From Spirochaetales bacterium (GTDB taxonomy: Bacteria > Spirochaetota > Spirochaetia > Treponematales > UBA12059): a stretch of 63,649 nt of DNA. The position numbers and the translations under genes are program-made. The stretch is from assembly GCA_016926955.1 (NCBI GenBank), contig JAFGNN010000081.1, forward strand, positions 1 through 63,649, given 5' to 3'. Below are positions 33,986-41,986 of this stretch, piece after piece. Within the stretch, counting starts at the first letter, position 1, and each line of letters begins with the position of its first letter. Below the pieces are notes generated by a model. That model was given only the letters and a program-made list of their open reading frames with translations. It ran no database searches and was not told the origin of the DNA.

Positions 33986-34427
33986 GGCGGAGCGTATCCA
34001 GCACGGCGCCCGAATCGGGGAGCGAGGCGAAGTAGAGCACCAGACCGTAATCGCGGGCGCGAGAGGGGTCATGCAGCCAGGCTTCCGGCGCGGAAAGGTA
34101 ATCCATTACGAAGACTTCTACATCCGCGGCTAAACCGGCGAAGGCCCGCTCCCGGTCCTCGCCGTTGGCCAACAAGCCGAAGGGTTCGAGGGCCAGCGTC
34201 TTCGAGCCGTCCGGTTCCGTTTCCTCCTCGATGGCCAGGCGATCGAGAAGCGGTGAGAGCGCTTCCTCCAAGGCACGCCTCGACAGGAGGACGCTGTCCT
34301 CTTCGCTCGCCTTCCGGCGCCGGATGAACTGAGGTTTGGCGCGCTGGGCTTCGTCGACGAGCACGGTCAGGCGCGAGCGGGCTTCGGAAAAGCCGATGAC
34401 GGGTGCGAGCATCGTATCACCTTGCAT
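33969..34427 (-). CDS. Phd/YefM-like antitoxin with C-terminal extension
   Basis: This encodes 152 residues. Residues ~5-55 match the Phd/YefM DNA-binding fold (FSEARSRLTVLVDEAQRAKPQFIRRR and VLLSRRALEEALSP). A further ~95 residues (DVEVFVMDYLSAPEAWLHDP, DYGLVLYFASLPDSGAVLDTL) form an extension that likely holds the toxin-neutralising part; it is longer than usual for the family. The start at 34427 has GGAGG 8 bases upstream. A near-perfect palindrome (34441-34468) just upstream is the probable autoregulatory operator. Confidence 0.65.
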   Translation of the reverse strand: MQGDTMLAPVIGFSEARSRLTVLVDEAQRAKPQFIRRRKASEEDSVLLSRRALEEALSPLLDRLAIEEETEPDGSKTLALEPFGLLANGEDRERAFAGLAADVEVFVMDYLSAPEAWLHDPSRARDYGLVLYFASLPDSGAVLDTLRHASIR

Positions 34428-34440
34428 TGAATGTACCTCC

Positions 34441-34468
34441 TTTGTACTGATTGTGCAATCAGTACAAA
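34441..34468. promoter_or_regulatory. Palindromic operator of the toxin-antitoxin pair
   Basis: TTTGTACTGATTG and its exact reverse complement are separated by 2 bases. The 13-bp perfect arms end 13 bases upstream of the antitoxin start, the expected site for binding by an antitoxin or antitoxin-toxin complex. It is the longest perfect palindrome in this AT-richer stretch. Confidence 0.7.
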
Positions 34469-34595
34469 ACATCAATCCACCGAAATTGCGCGATCGCGAC
34501 AGCAATCGTATTGCAGTCGCCAGCTCCTGATGGACCGCGAGGCATTTTCACGGCGCTTGCCGTCCAGACTCCCCATCGTGTTTTTTCCGTCATGA

Positions 34596-34624
34596 GGGAC
34601 AAAACGAGCGGTGAGGTCTATACT
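34596..34624 (+). promoter_or_regulatory. Promoter of the first outer-membrane protein gene
   Basis: GGGACA (34596-34601) is followed after 17 bases by TATACT (34619-34624). It lies 71 bases upstream of the start at 34696, which has AAAGGAGA. Confidence 0.6.
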
Positions 34625-34695
34625 TGGCACCGAATGCGGCATCCACGCGCCGTCGGCGCCAGCCGCCCCAAGGTTTGCAAAAAAAGGAGACCCTC

Positions 34696-36534
34696 ATGCA
34701 GAAAAGGCGCATCCGCTTCGCGATCCTGATCGCGGCGCTGGCGGCCCTCGTCGCGGCGCCCCTCGGCGCCCAGACCACGGCGCCCTTCGCGCTCGGCGAC
34801 CTCTTTTCCCAGGCCCCCGAAGTCACCGTCGGCTTCGAAGGCGAATACGGCTCGGCTGTTTCGAGCAACCGCGCGCTCGGATGGGACTCGGCCTACGACC
34901 GCATCGTCTACGATCCGATGGTGAAGGCGGGCACCGCCTTCGCGGCCGCGCCCTGGATCGGCCTCCAGTGGGGCGGACTCCAGATGACCACCCGCTTCTC
35001 GTACGACCAGGACCAGTTGGCGGGAACCCTGCCTATGCTCGGTGGAACGAACCTCATCTGGGCTGACGACTACGTGATCGAGAGCACGTTTTCGATCGAC
35101 CTCGGTCTGCTTCAGCTGACCGAGCGCATCCTCTTCGATCCGTACACCCCCGACTACTACGAAGATTTCGGCGCGGTCTTCGAATCCGGCAAAATTTCCG
35201 CCGGCTTCAGGACCTTCGCACAGTACGACGACACGAATCCCTTCCTGTTCTTCACCGGCAGTTTCAACGACCATCAGATCGCGGACGCGTGGATGGCCGC
35301 GGACGATCTGGGCGGCCTCGTCGACCTCCGGATCGGCGGCGTCGACGCTCGCTACTTGCGCCTCCAGTCGCTCTTCTTCGACGAGGATCCGACCGCCGCC
35401 TTCTCCGAGCTGATACCGCTCATCACCAAGCCCGTGTTCGCGTCGCAGGACCGGACCCGCGGCCTGCTCCAGGTGCGTTCCATCCTGACTCCGTACGTGA
35501 TGTCCGGGACCCGTACCGCCGTGTCAGCGAGCGCGGAGTTTGGCGCTTTGAACGTCTACAACGCCATGAGCATCCCTTTCGGCGGCGCCACCACATTCGA
35601 GGATTGGCTCCGTACCCGCAATGTCCTCTTCGGCGCGCGTTATGCCGTCGACGGGCTCGGCACCTTCGACGCCGGCTGGGAGCTCGGGCTCGGCTACAAG
35701 CGCGATTTCGTCGTAATCACCGCCACAGAGTACAAGGATTACCGGTACCTCGGCGACAACCGCTTCTGGCTCGACGCCGACCTTGACCTGGTCGAGGGTC
35801 TCGAGCTCCTGGCCGGCTTCGACCTGCGGCTCTTCGGCTTCCAGGACCTCGACAAGGCCACGGGCGTCGGCACCCCCGTCGATCCAGTCGTCTTGTCGTA
35901 CGACACCGCCTTCGCCGCGAATGTCGGCGTCGAGGCCAAGTACGGCCTCGATTCCCTGCTCGACGGACTCGCGGTCGAGGGCGGCCTCTACCTGGCCATC
36001 AACGGCGGAAAGACTTTCGACCAGGTGGACTCGGCCGTCGCCGAAACCTTCGACCAGTATCTGGATGCCACGTATCCGACTGCCAACTACGTGCGCCTTG
36101 GCAGCCTGACGGAACAGGCCTGGCTCAACGAGAACGGCGAGTACGACGGGAACGCCCCGCTCGTCGCCTACCTCGCGGGTCTCTGGCAGCTCGACGAGGC
36201 CTGGGGCCTCAAGCTGGCCAACCAGTTCCTGCTCAACTCGGAGTTCCTCGACGGCGGAGTCACCTACTACACGAGCGCCGTCACGCCCCCCATCGGCTTC
36301 TACTCTGTCGACGCGGTGGAGCTGGGCGTCAGCTACACCGAAGGCAAGGCCGTCTTCACCCTCGGCTTCGCCTGGGAATTCCCCATCGGCATCCCCTCCG
36401 CGGCCGATCTCGGCTATACCGACGGCATGGGCACCTACGCCACAGCCAAGGACATCTACAAGGACGAGGGCCCCTACGGCACGACCGGCCGGAGCCCCTG
36501 GACTCTCGCCGCGGGCGTGACGCTCGAATTCTGA
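34696..36534 (+). CDS. Large outer-membrane beta-barrel protein
   Basis: This encodes 612 residues. The signal peptide (RFAILIAALAALVAAPLGAQ) is cut after GAQ or nearby. The rest is a chain of short amphipathic strands rich in Gly, aromatic and acidic residues (WIGLQWGGLQMTTRFSYDQD, FDAGWELGLGYKRDFVVI, ELGVSYTEGKAVFTLGFAWEF) ending TLAAGVTLEF, a C-terminal Phe as in barrel-insertion signals. It is probably a porin or surface protein; no closer family is recognised. The start was chosen by AAAGGAGA and the signal peptide. A strong terminator follows. Confidence 0.8.
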   Translation: MQKRRIRFAILIAALAALVAAPLGAQTTAPFALGDLFSQAPEVTVGFEGEYGSAVSSNRALGWDSAYDRIVYDPMVKAGTAFAAAPWIGLQWGGLQMTTRFSYDQDQLAGTLPMLGGTNLIWADDYVIESTFSIDLGLLQLTERILFDPYTPDYYEDFGAVFESGKISAGFRTFAQYDDTNPFLFFTGSFNDHQIADAWMAADDLGGLVDLRIGGVDARYLRLQSLFFDEDPTAAFSELIPLITKPVFASQDRTRGLLQVRSILTPYVMSGTRTAVSASAEFGALNVYNAMSIPFGGATTFEDWLRTRNVLFGARYAVDGLGTFDAGWELGLGYKRDFVVITATEYKDYRYLGDNRFWLDADLDLVEGLELLAGFDLRLFGFQDLDKATGVGTPVDPVVLSYDTAFAANVGVEAKYGLDSLLDGLAVEGGLYLAINGGKTFDQVDSAVAETFDQYLDATYPTANYVRLGSLTEQAWLNENGEYDGNAPLVAYLAGLWQLDEAWGLKLANQFLLNSEFLDGGVTYYTSAVTPPIGFYSVDAVELGVSYTEGKAVFTLGFAWEFPIGIPSAADLGYTDGMGTYATAKDIYKDEGPYGTTGRSPWTLAAGVTLEF

Positions 36535-36557
36535 GCCTGCTTTTTCCTGACTTGCGC

Positions 36558-36590
36558 GGAGGGGCCCGGCCGTTTCGGCCGGGCCCCTCC
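36558..36590 (+). terminator. Terminator after the first outer-membrane protein gene
   Basis: A 15-bp perfect GC stem (36558-36572/36576-36590) has a TTT loop and is followed by ATTTG. It lies 24 bases after the stop. Confidence 0.7.
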
Positions 36591-36626
36591 ATTTGCGGGC
36601 GGTAGAGGCGTTGGTATTATATTGAC

Positions 36627-36747
36627 AAAATATGTAATAGTGTTCTAGCTTTCCACCGGTCAGGTTTGCTGAAGGCTGGCGCGCGGTCCCGATCGCATGT
36701 CGAAAGCGTTCCGGCGAATGCCGATTCGCTTTCGACCGGCCTTTTTT
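36627..36747 (+). ncRNA. Candidate small RNA between two outer-membrane protein genes
   Basis: The 359-base gap 36535-36893 holds a promoter-like TTGCGG-N16-TATTAT (36593-36620), or TTGACA at 36622, but no coding frame with a ribosome site. It then has a Rho-independent terminator: GTCGAAAGCG (36699-36708) paired with CGCTTTCGAC (36727-36736), an inner CGGC/GCCG helix, and a run of six T (36742-36747). The next gene has its own promoter downstream. So a transcript of ~120 bases is predicted, possibly regulating envelope proteins. Alternatively the terminator may only be an attenuator. Confidence 0.4.
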
Positions 36748-36794
36748 CAGGGTCGAATGCGGTACAGGCACGACGCGCGGCAACCGAAAAAAAC

Positions 36795-36823
36795 TTGACA
36801 CCTGATTTTGCGAGGGCTACACT
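36795..36823 (+). promoter_or_regulatory. Promoter of the second outer-membrane protein gene
   Basis: Consensus TTGACA (36795-36800) is followed after 17 bases by TACACT (36818-36823). The 71-base leader ends in AAGGAGG before the start at 36894. It is one of the strongest promoter matches in the window, in keeping with an abundant surface protein. Confidence 0.75.
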
Positions 36824-36893
36824 CGCCCGCAAAGCGGAAGGGGATAAAGCGGACCGTAGGTTCGTCCCCGTTCAAATCGTAAGGAGGATAGCA

Positions 36894-38249
36894 ATGAAGA
36901 AGGCTCTGGCCCTCATTCTTGCTCTCGTCGCTGTCGCTGCGTTCGCGCAGGACTACACTGTCGATGGCGAAGCGTCCGTCACCTGGGGATACAACCTCAA
37001 CGACGACTCGACCGGTTTCCAGAACAGCTCGGACTTCGGGCTCACCTTCACCCTCGTTCCCGAGACCACCACGGGCACCGAGGGCGACGGCCTCTACGGC
37101 AAGCTCACCCTGGCCGATTTCGAACTCCTCGTCGTGGATGGCAAGCTTGACTACGCGGCCGCCGACATCACCGCGCAGATCATCTCCGGCCCGCTGTACC
37201 TGACCATCTACTCGGCGCCGGGCTTCGAGCTCAACAACGCGCAGACGATGGGCCCGCTCAGCATCGACGCCTGGGAGGACGCCTCCATCACCGCCGACAC
37301 CGCCGGTCTCGCTTCCGGTGGCATCGCCCTCGGCTACACCACCGACCTGTTCGGCGTCGAGGTCCAGGTCGCTTCCGATGGCGACTTCGACAGCGCCGTG
37401 GATGCCACCGCTGACGAGTATGGCTGGGTCGATGATGATGACGATCCCACCACTGCTCCGGTTTGGGCCATCCTGACCCCCGCCGCGGCGGCCGTTCCGA
37501 ACAACGTCGACAACCGCTACACCTTCGGCTTCAGCGCCACCGTCACCCCGATCGAGATGCTCGCCATCGAAGTCGCGGCCTTCATGGACGGCTGGAAGCC
37601 CGCCGACGGCGCCAACAAGGGCCTGACCCTGTCCGCCACCGTCACCCCGATCGAGGGCCTCGAGTTCGGCGTCGCTTTCGACGCCGCCATCGTCGGCACC
37701 GCCGACCTGGTCTGGGACCTCGCCGGTAATGTCGCCTACGAGATGGCCGATACCTTCTCGGTCGGCCTCAACGGCTACTACGGCCCCAAGGACTCCTACG
37801 GCACCGTCAACGACTACATCGAGCTCGGCGTCGAAGCCAGCGTCCTCGCGGTCGAGAACCTCGGCGCCAGCGTCTACTTCAAGGCCTACGACCTGATGGA
37901 CTCGGCCGAACTTGACATGACCGATGGCCTCCCCGCCTTCGTGGGCGGCGCCTTCGACTACGCCGTCGCGGTCGGTGAAGGCACCGTCACCCCCTACTTC
38001 AACTTCGACCTCGGCCTCCTCCACTGGAACGACGCCACTGCGCTTCTCCTCGGTGAGGACCTCAACGGTTTCGCCTTCTCCGTGGGCGCCGACATCGCGG
38101 TCATCGCCAACACCGTCTTCAACGTCGACTTCTCGGCCGGTTCGATCTCTGACGACGCGACCACCATCGACTCCATCACGGCCTTCGGCAAGACCGCCGA
38201 CGGCTTCGATGCCGGTACCTTCACCGTCACCGCCACCATCAGCCTCTAA
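36894..38249 (+). CDS. Abundant outer-membrane protein, spirochaete porin-like
   Basis: This encodes 451 residues. The signal peptide (MKKALALILALVAVAAFAQ) is cut after AFA or AFAQ. The mature chain is acidic and strand-rich (DYTVDGEASVTWGYNLNDDS, YTFGFSATVTPIEMLAIEVAAF, LSATVTPIEGLEFGVAFDAA). The segment SATVTPIE occurs twice as an internal repeat, and the end is GTFTVTATISL. Codon use is strongly biased and the promoter, leader and terminator are strong, suggesting high expression. It resembles the major outer-sheath/porin type of treponemes by composition; exact family unproven. Confidence 0.75.
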   Translation: MKKALALILALVAVAAFAQDYTVDGEASVTWGYNLNDDSTGFQNSSDFGLTFTLVPETTTGTEGDGLYGKLTLADFELLVVDGKLDYAAADITAQIISGPLYLTIYSAPGFELNNAQTMGPLSIDAWEDASITADTAGLASGGIALGYTTDLFGVEVQVASDGDFDSAVDATADEYGWVDDDDDPTTAPVWAILTPAAAAVPNNVDNRYTFGFSATVTPIEMLAIEVAAFMDGWKPADGANKGLTLSATVTPIEGLEFGVAFDAAIVGTADLVWDLAGNVAYEMADTFSVGLNGYYGPKDSYGTVNDYIELGVEASVLAVENLGASVYFKAYDLMDSAELDMTDGLPAFVGGAFDYAVAVGEGTVTPYFNFDLGLLHWNDATALLLGEDLNGFAFSVGADIAVIANTVFNVDFSAGSISDDATTIDSITAFGKTADGFDAGTFTVTATISL

Positions 38250-38280
38250 GCTGAAACGTAGCGGTTCCGCGTGAACCCTC

Positions 38281-38307
38281 GGGCGCCCCTTCGGGGGCGC
38301 CCTTTTT
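38281..38307 (+). terminator. Intrinsic terminator after the porin-like gene
   Basis: GGGCGCCCC, loop TTCG, GGGGCGCCC, then TTTTT. This is textbook form, 31 bases after the stop. Confidence 0.9.
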
Positions 38308-38402
38308 CATGCCCTACGGAGAACCGGAGCGGCGGGGCTTTCAGGATCGCGCTTCCGCGCGGAGCTTGCCGCCCGCGGCGGGCGGGGGCTAGAATCGGAG
38401 CC

Positions 38403-38444
38403 ATGGAAACCGAAGTAGGATTGGATCCGGGAGCTGCGGCATGA
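38403..38444 (+). CDS. Possible 13-residue leader peptide before the PTS IIA gene
   Basis: ATG after GGAGCC opens a 13-codon frame whose TGA overlaps the ATG of the PTS IIA-like gene (ATGA). Such overlap could couple translation of the two. It is too short to judge coding character. Confidence 0.25.
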   Translation: METEVGLDPGAAA

Positions 38445-38947
38445 CCGCGAAGCTGGCCGAAAAGCTCGCGCGGGGCGGGGTGTGGTTCGGCATCGCGGGC
38501 GAGACGCCGGCGGATGCCATCGGCGACGCGGTCGAGGCCTTGCGCCTGGGCGCGGGCATCGACAAGGCCGCTCTGGTCAAGGCGACCGTCGAGCGCGAGA
38601 CCCTCATGTCGACCGGCCTCGGCGACGGCCTGGCCATACCCCATCCGCGCCTGCCCGTCGTATCCCGCGAAGAGGACGAGCTCGTGGCCCTCTGCTACCT
38701 CCAGAAGCCGGTGGCTTGGGGCGCCCTCGACGGCCGCGACGTCCACGCCATCTTCCTGGTGCTGAGTTCTGGCACCCGCACCCATCTGGCCACCCTGGCC
38801 CGTCTCGGCCACCTGGCCAAGGACCGCGCCTTCCGCGCCCTGCTCGAGAAACGCGCAGGCAAGGACGAGATGCTCGATTTCATCCGCGCGGCCGAGGCGG
38901 AGTGGGGCGGAAAGAACGCGAAAGCGGAGGTCCGCGATGGCGAATAG
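38441..38947 (+). CDS. PTS EIIA type-2 domain protein (PtsN/fructose-like)
   Basis: This encodes 168 residues, a single EIIA domain of the mannitol/fructose/Ntr class. The phosphorylated His is His68 in GDGLAIPHPRL; FLVLSSGTRTHLATLARLGHLAK is the second family block. No IIB or IIC gene is near, so it is likely regulatory (PtsN-like). Its 3' end overlaps the start of the HEPN gene by 11 bases, which couples their translation; this pairing is unusual. Confidence 0.88.
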   Translation: MTAKLAEKLARGGVWFGIAGETPADAIGDAVEALRLGAGIDKAALVKATVERETLMSTGLGDGLAIPHPRLPVVSREEDELVALCYLQKPVAWGALDGRDVHAIFLVLSSGTRTHLATLARLGHLAKDRAFRALLEKRAGKDEMLDFIRAAEAEWGGKNAKAEVRDGE

Positions 38948-39323
38948 GGCGAGGGACTGGCTCAGGCAGGCGGAGGACGACCTTGAGTGGGCAAACGATT
39001 CGCTGGCTGGCGGACGATGGGCCCAGAGCTGCTTCATCGCCCAGCAAGTGGCGGAAAAGGCGCTCAAGGCCATCGCCATTGCGCGCGGCGCCGCCGACCT
39101 GCGAAGCCACTCCATCGTAAAGATCGCCGAAGCGCTCGGTATCGATGGGGAACTCGCGAGCATGGGCCGGCGTCTTGATGCGTACTACATCTCGGCAAGA
39201 TATCCGGATGCCTACCCGGAAGGTGCTCCATTCGAGTACTTCGATAGGGCTATCGCAAGCGATGCGCTCGGATACGCGCGGAATTTCGTCGAACGGGCCC
39301 GCGTGGAGCTGCCGGATGCGTAA
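38937..39323 (+). CDS. HEPN domain protein (toxin of a HEPN/MNT pair)
   Basis: This encodes 128 residues, all-helical: DWLRQAEDDLEWANDSLAGG, SCFIAQQVAEKALKAIAIAR, then GAADLRSHSIVKIAEAL and YYISARYPDAYPEG. These match the HEPN (PF05168-type) blocks. The strict R-x4-6-H RNase motif is not clean here (nearest is ARGAADLRSH), so activity is uncertain. It overlaps the PTS IIA gene upstream by 11 bases and the nucleotidyltransferase gene downstream by 8. In known pairs MNT AMPylates the HEPN toxin to silence it. Confidence 0.8.
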   Translation: MANRARDWLRQAEDDLEWANDSLAGGRWAQSCFIAQQVAEKALKAIAIARGAADLRSHSIVKIAEALGIDGELASMGRRLDAYYISARYPDAYPEGAPFEYFDRAIASDALGYARNFVERARVELPDA

Positions 39324-39729
39324 GGTCGGCTCCGGCGTCATTCTCTGGGGAGACGCGCGTGACTCGGGGGGCCGGAACGAGGCAGGATCCGCGATAGTCT
39401 GGAATACGCGCGAACCCCTCCTCGGCCGTTCGCCCGAGGAATTCGAGCGGCTCCTCCGCGAACGGCTCGAAGGCCGCGTGCGCGAGGCCTGGATCTTCGG
39501 TTCCTACGGCACGAGCGAGTTCGGTCGCGACTCCGACGTCGACCTCATGCTTGTGGTCGAGACCGACAAGCCCTTTCTCGAGCGCGCGCTCGCCTTCGGC
39601 GACATCATGGATCTCGCCGCCTCCATGGACCTGTTGGTCTACACCCCGGAAGAATTCCGGAAGCTGACCGAGGATCCTTCACCCGGTTTCTGGACCGATG
39701 CGGTAGCGTCCATGCGGCGCGTGGTGTGA
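39316..39729 (+). CDS. MNT-type nucleotidyltransferase (antitoxin of the HEPN pair)
   Basis: This encodes 137 residues. The minimal nucleotidyltransferase motif is IFGSYGTSEFGRDSDVDLML (GSxxxGxxxxxSDxDL), the metal-binding Asp pair being in SDVDL; a third acidic residue may be Asp in SMDLLVY. An N-terminal extension of ~40 residues (MRKVGSGVILWGDARDSGG and on) precedes the usual domain. It starts 8 bases before the HEPN stop, with GGAG upstream. It converges with the response-regulator gene, 4 bases away. Confidence 0.82.
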   Translation: MRKVGSGVILWGDARDSGGRNEAGSAIVWNTREPLLGRSPEEFERLLRERLEGRVREAWIFGSYGTSEFGRDSDVDLMLVVETDKPFLERALAFGDIMDLAASMDLLVYTPEEFRKLTEDPSPGFWTDAVASMRRVV

Positions 39730-39733
39730 ATGT

Positions 39734-40420
39734 TCAGCCCCTGAGACGGTAGCCCAGACCCCAGACCGTCTCGACGACGCCCGGGCTGGAAGGATCGAGC
39801 TCGATCTTCTCGCGGAGGCGGCGGATGTGGACGGCCACGGCGTTCTGGTCGCCGTAGGCGCCTTCGCCGCGGAGCCGCGCGAAGATCTCCTCGCGGGAGC
39901 GCACGCGACCGGGTTCCTCCGCCAGGAAGGCGAGCAGCGACCACTCGGTGGCCGTCAGCGGGATCTCGGCGTCGCCGCGCTTGACGAGCTTGCGGCCGAG
40001 GTCGACGGAGAGGCCGCCGGACACGACGATGCGCCCGTCCGCCCCGCCGCCCCGGAGGCGTTCGTAACGCTCCACGTGGGCCTTGGCGCGCGCCACGAGC
40101 TCCGCGGGGCTGAAGGGCTTTACCAGGTAGTCGTCCGCGCCGAGGCCAAGGGCGCGCACCTTGTCCAAGTCGGCGCCGCGCGCGGACACCACCATGAGCG
40201 GGGTCTCGCCGAGCCTGCGCGCCTCGCGGCAGACCGCGAAGCCGTCGGCGCCCGGCAGCATCAGGTCGACGATGGCGAGCGCCCAGCCGCCCTCGGCCAG
40301 CCGCTCGATGCCCGTATCGCCGTCGGCGGCGAGTTCGACGGCGAAGCCCGCGGCTTCCAGGTAGTCGCGCTCGAGCTCCGCGATGGCGCGGTCGTCCTCG
40401 ACGATGAGGGCGCGCTTCAT
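39734..40420 (-). CDS. OmpR/PhoB family response regulator
   Basis: This encodes 228 residues. The receiver domain has acidic pocket VEDD, phosphorylated Asp in AIVDLMLPGADG near residue 51, and Lys in YLVKPFSP. The C-terminal winged helix is LTATEWSLLAFLAEEPGRVRSREEIF and AVAVHIRRLREKIE. The start overlaps the kinase stop by 4 bases. It is the last gene of an efflux operon and probably regulates it through direct repeats near 46732. Confidence 0.94.
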   Translation of the reverse strand: MKRALIVEDDRAIAELERDYLEAAGFAVELAADGDTGIERLAEGGWALAIVDLMLPGADGFAVCREARRLGETPLMVVSARGADLDKVRALGLGADDYLVKPFSPAELVARAKAHVERYERLRGGGADGRIVVSGGLSVDLGRKLVKRGDAEIPLTATEWSLLAFLAEEPGRVRSREEIFARLRGEGAYGDQNAVAVHIRRLREKIELDPSSPGVVETVWGLGYRLRG

Positions 40421-41982
40421 GCTGAACCTCCTTGCCGCGGGCCTTCCGGCGCCTCCGGTCCATTCGCCCCGGCCCCGGGACGCGGCGCGAGGGGCAGCGT
40501 GATGACCACGCGCGCGCCGGGCCAGGGGGCCGGCGCGTCGGCCGTCTCGGCCCTTGCCGCGCCGCCCATCGACAGGACTATCTCGCGCACGATGGAGAGG
40601 CCGAGGCCTGCGCCTTCGCCCGAGCGCGCCTCGTCGCCGCGACGGAAGCGATCGAAGGCCCTTCCCGCAAGGCTCGGAGGAAAGCCGCGCCCGTCGTCGA
40701 CGAAATCTACGCGCACCTGGCGGCCGTCGCCGACATCCTCGACGCCGAGGCGTATCTGCAGGCATGCGCGCTCGCGGCCTGAGTGCGCCACGACGTTCGC
40801 AGCCAGGTTCTCGACAAGGCGCCGCAGCCGGAACGGATCGGCGCGCACGGTGGCCGTGAATGCTTCGCTCAGCGTCGAGTCGAAGGTGACTACGAGCCTT
40901 CCCTCGTGCACAAGCGAAAGCTCCTCGGCGCCCGAGGCCAGGAAGGCCGCCAGGTCGACGTCGCGGAGCTCGGGGCGGTCCTCGCCCGATTCGAGGGTCG
41001 AAAGGAGGAAGATGCCGTCGATCATGCGCTCGAGGCGGCCGGCCTGTTCGCGGAGCACCAAAAGGTAGCGCTCGCGCTTTTCCGGCGTGGCGGCGGTGCC
41101 GTCGGACAGGCCCTCGATATAGCCGCGGATGGCGGTGAGCGGGGTGCGGACGTCGTGCGAAAGGTTGGCGATCAATTCCCTGCGCGAGCGCTCGTCGGCC
41201 CTCTCGCGCTCGATGGACTCCTGCAGCTTGACCCGCATGCCGTCGAAGGCCTTGAACACGGGTTCGAGCTCGCGCACGGGCGGAATTTCGACGGGGTTCG
41301 CGAGGTCGCCGGAACCGAGGCGATGCGCCGCCGACTCGAGCGTGCGCAAGGGCTTTATCAGGCGGAAGATCGAGAAGAGCCCGGCGCCGCCGTTCAGCGC
41401 CAGCAACGCGATGATCAGGTAGAAGCCGAGCAGCCGGCTGAAGGTTGCCGTCTTGGGGTAGAAGGTGGGACGCGGCGGGCGCGGTTCGGGCGAGCGGATG
41501 AGGAAGACCGAGGCCGCGCGTCCTTCGTGGGTGCGGAAATCCGTCTGGTCCACCACCCAGGGTTCATCGGATTCTGGCGGCGGCGGAGGCGCGTCCGGGT
41601 CGGTGTGCGAGCCGTAGGCAGGGAGCGATTCGAGGAAATCCGGTTCCACCGAGCCGACCACGCGCAGGGGCTCGCCATCGACGCGGACCACCAGGGCGAG
41701 GCTGTCCTCGGGCCGGACCAGGCTGCGCAGGTACTCCGAGTCGCGCAGCTTCGCGACATCCTCGACGATGGCCAGGTTGACCCGCCGGGAAACGCTTTCC
41801 GAGCTGCGGAAGACGCGCACGTAGGGCAGGGCCGGCTTGAGCAGGCGGGTGAGCGCGTTCGTATCGCCCCGGTAGTAGTCAGAGACCGCGGACTCGAAGG
41901 CCACGACGGCGGCCACGGGCAGGAGTATCGTGAAGGCGGTGGCCATCACCGCCGTCCGGACTATGGAGCGTCGCCTGGCCAT
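40417..41982 (-). CDS. Two-component sensor histidine kinase
   Basis: This encodes 521 residues. TM1 is ~10-32, followed by a periplasmic sensor region with a Pro-rich stretch, then TM2 (LLGFYLIIALLALNGGAGLFSIF), HAMP (LIKPLRTLESAAHRLGSGDL), HisKA with LIANLSHDVRTPLTAIRGYIEG, and HATPase (LVENLAANVVAHSG, DFVDDGRGFPP, GEGAGLGLSIVREIV). All catalytic motifs are intact. It follows the permease gene by 4 bases and overlaps the response regulator. It may sense an envelope stress or the pump substrate. Confidence 0.93.
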   Translation of the reverse strand: MARRRSIVRTAVMATAFTILLPVAAVVAFESAVSDYYRGDTNALTRLLKPALPYVRVFRSSESVSRRVNLAIVEDVAKLRDSEYLRSLVRPEDSLALVVRVDGEPLRVVGSVEPDFLESLPAYGSHTDPDAPPPPPESDEPWVVDQTDFRTHEGRAASVFLIRSPEPRPPRPTFYPKTATFSRLLGFYLIIALLALNGGAGLFSIFRLIKPLRTLESAAHRLGSGDLANPVEIPPVRELEPVFKAFDGMRVKLQESIERERADERSRRELIANLSHDVRTPLTAIRGYIEGLSDGTAATPEKRERYLLVLREQAGRLERMIDGIFLLSTLESGEDRPELRDVDLAAFLASGAEELSLVHEGRLVVTFDSTLSEAFTATVRADPFRLRRLVENLAANVVAHSGRERACLQIRLGVEDVGDGRQVRVDFVDDGRGFPPSLAGRAFDRFRRGDEARSGEGAGLGLSIVREIVLSMGGAARAETADAPAPWPGARVVITLPLAPRPGAGANGPEAPEGPRQGGSA

Positions 41983-41986
41983 GCGC

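Noticed and set aside
38937-39323. Reading the HEPN protein as a proven RNase toxin
   Set aside because: The strict R-x4-6-H catalytic motif is not clearly present, so only the domain and pairing are claimed.
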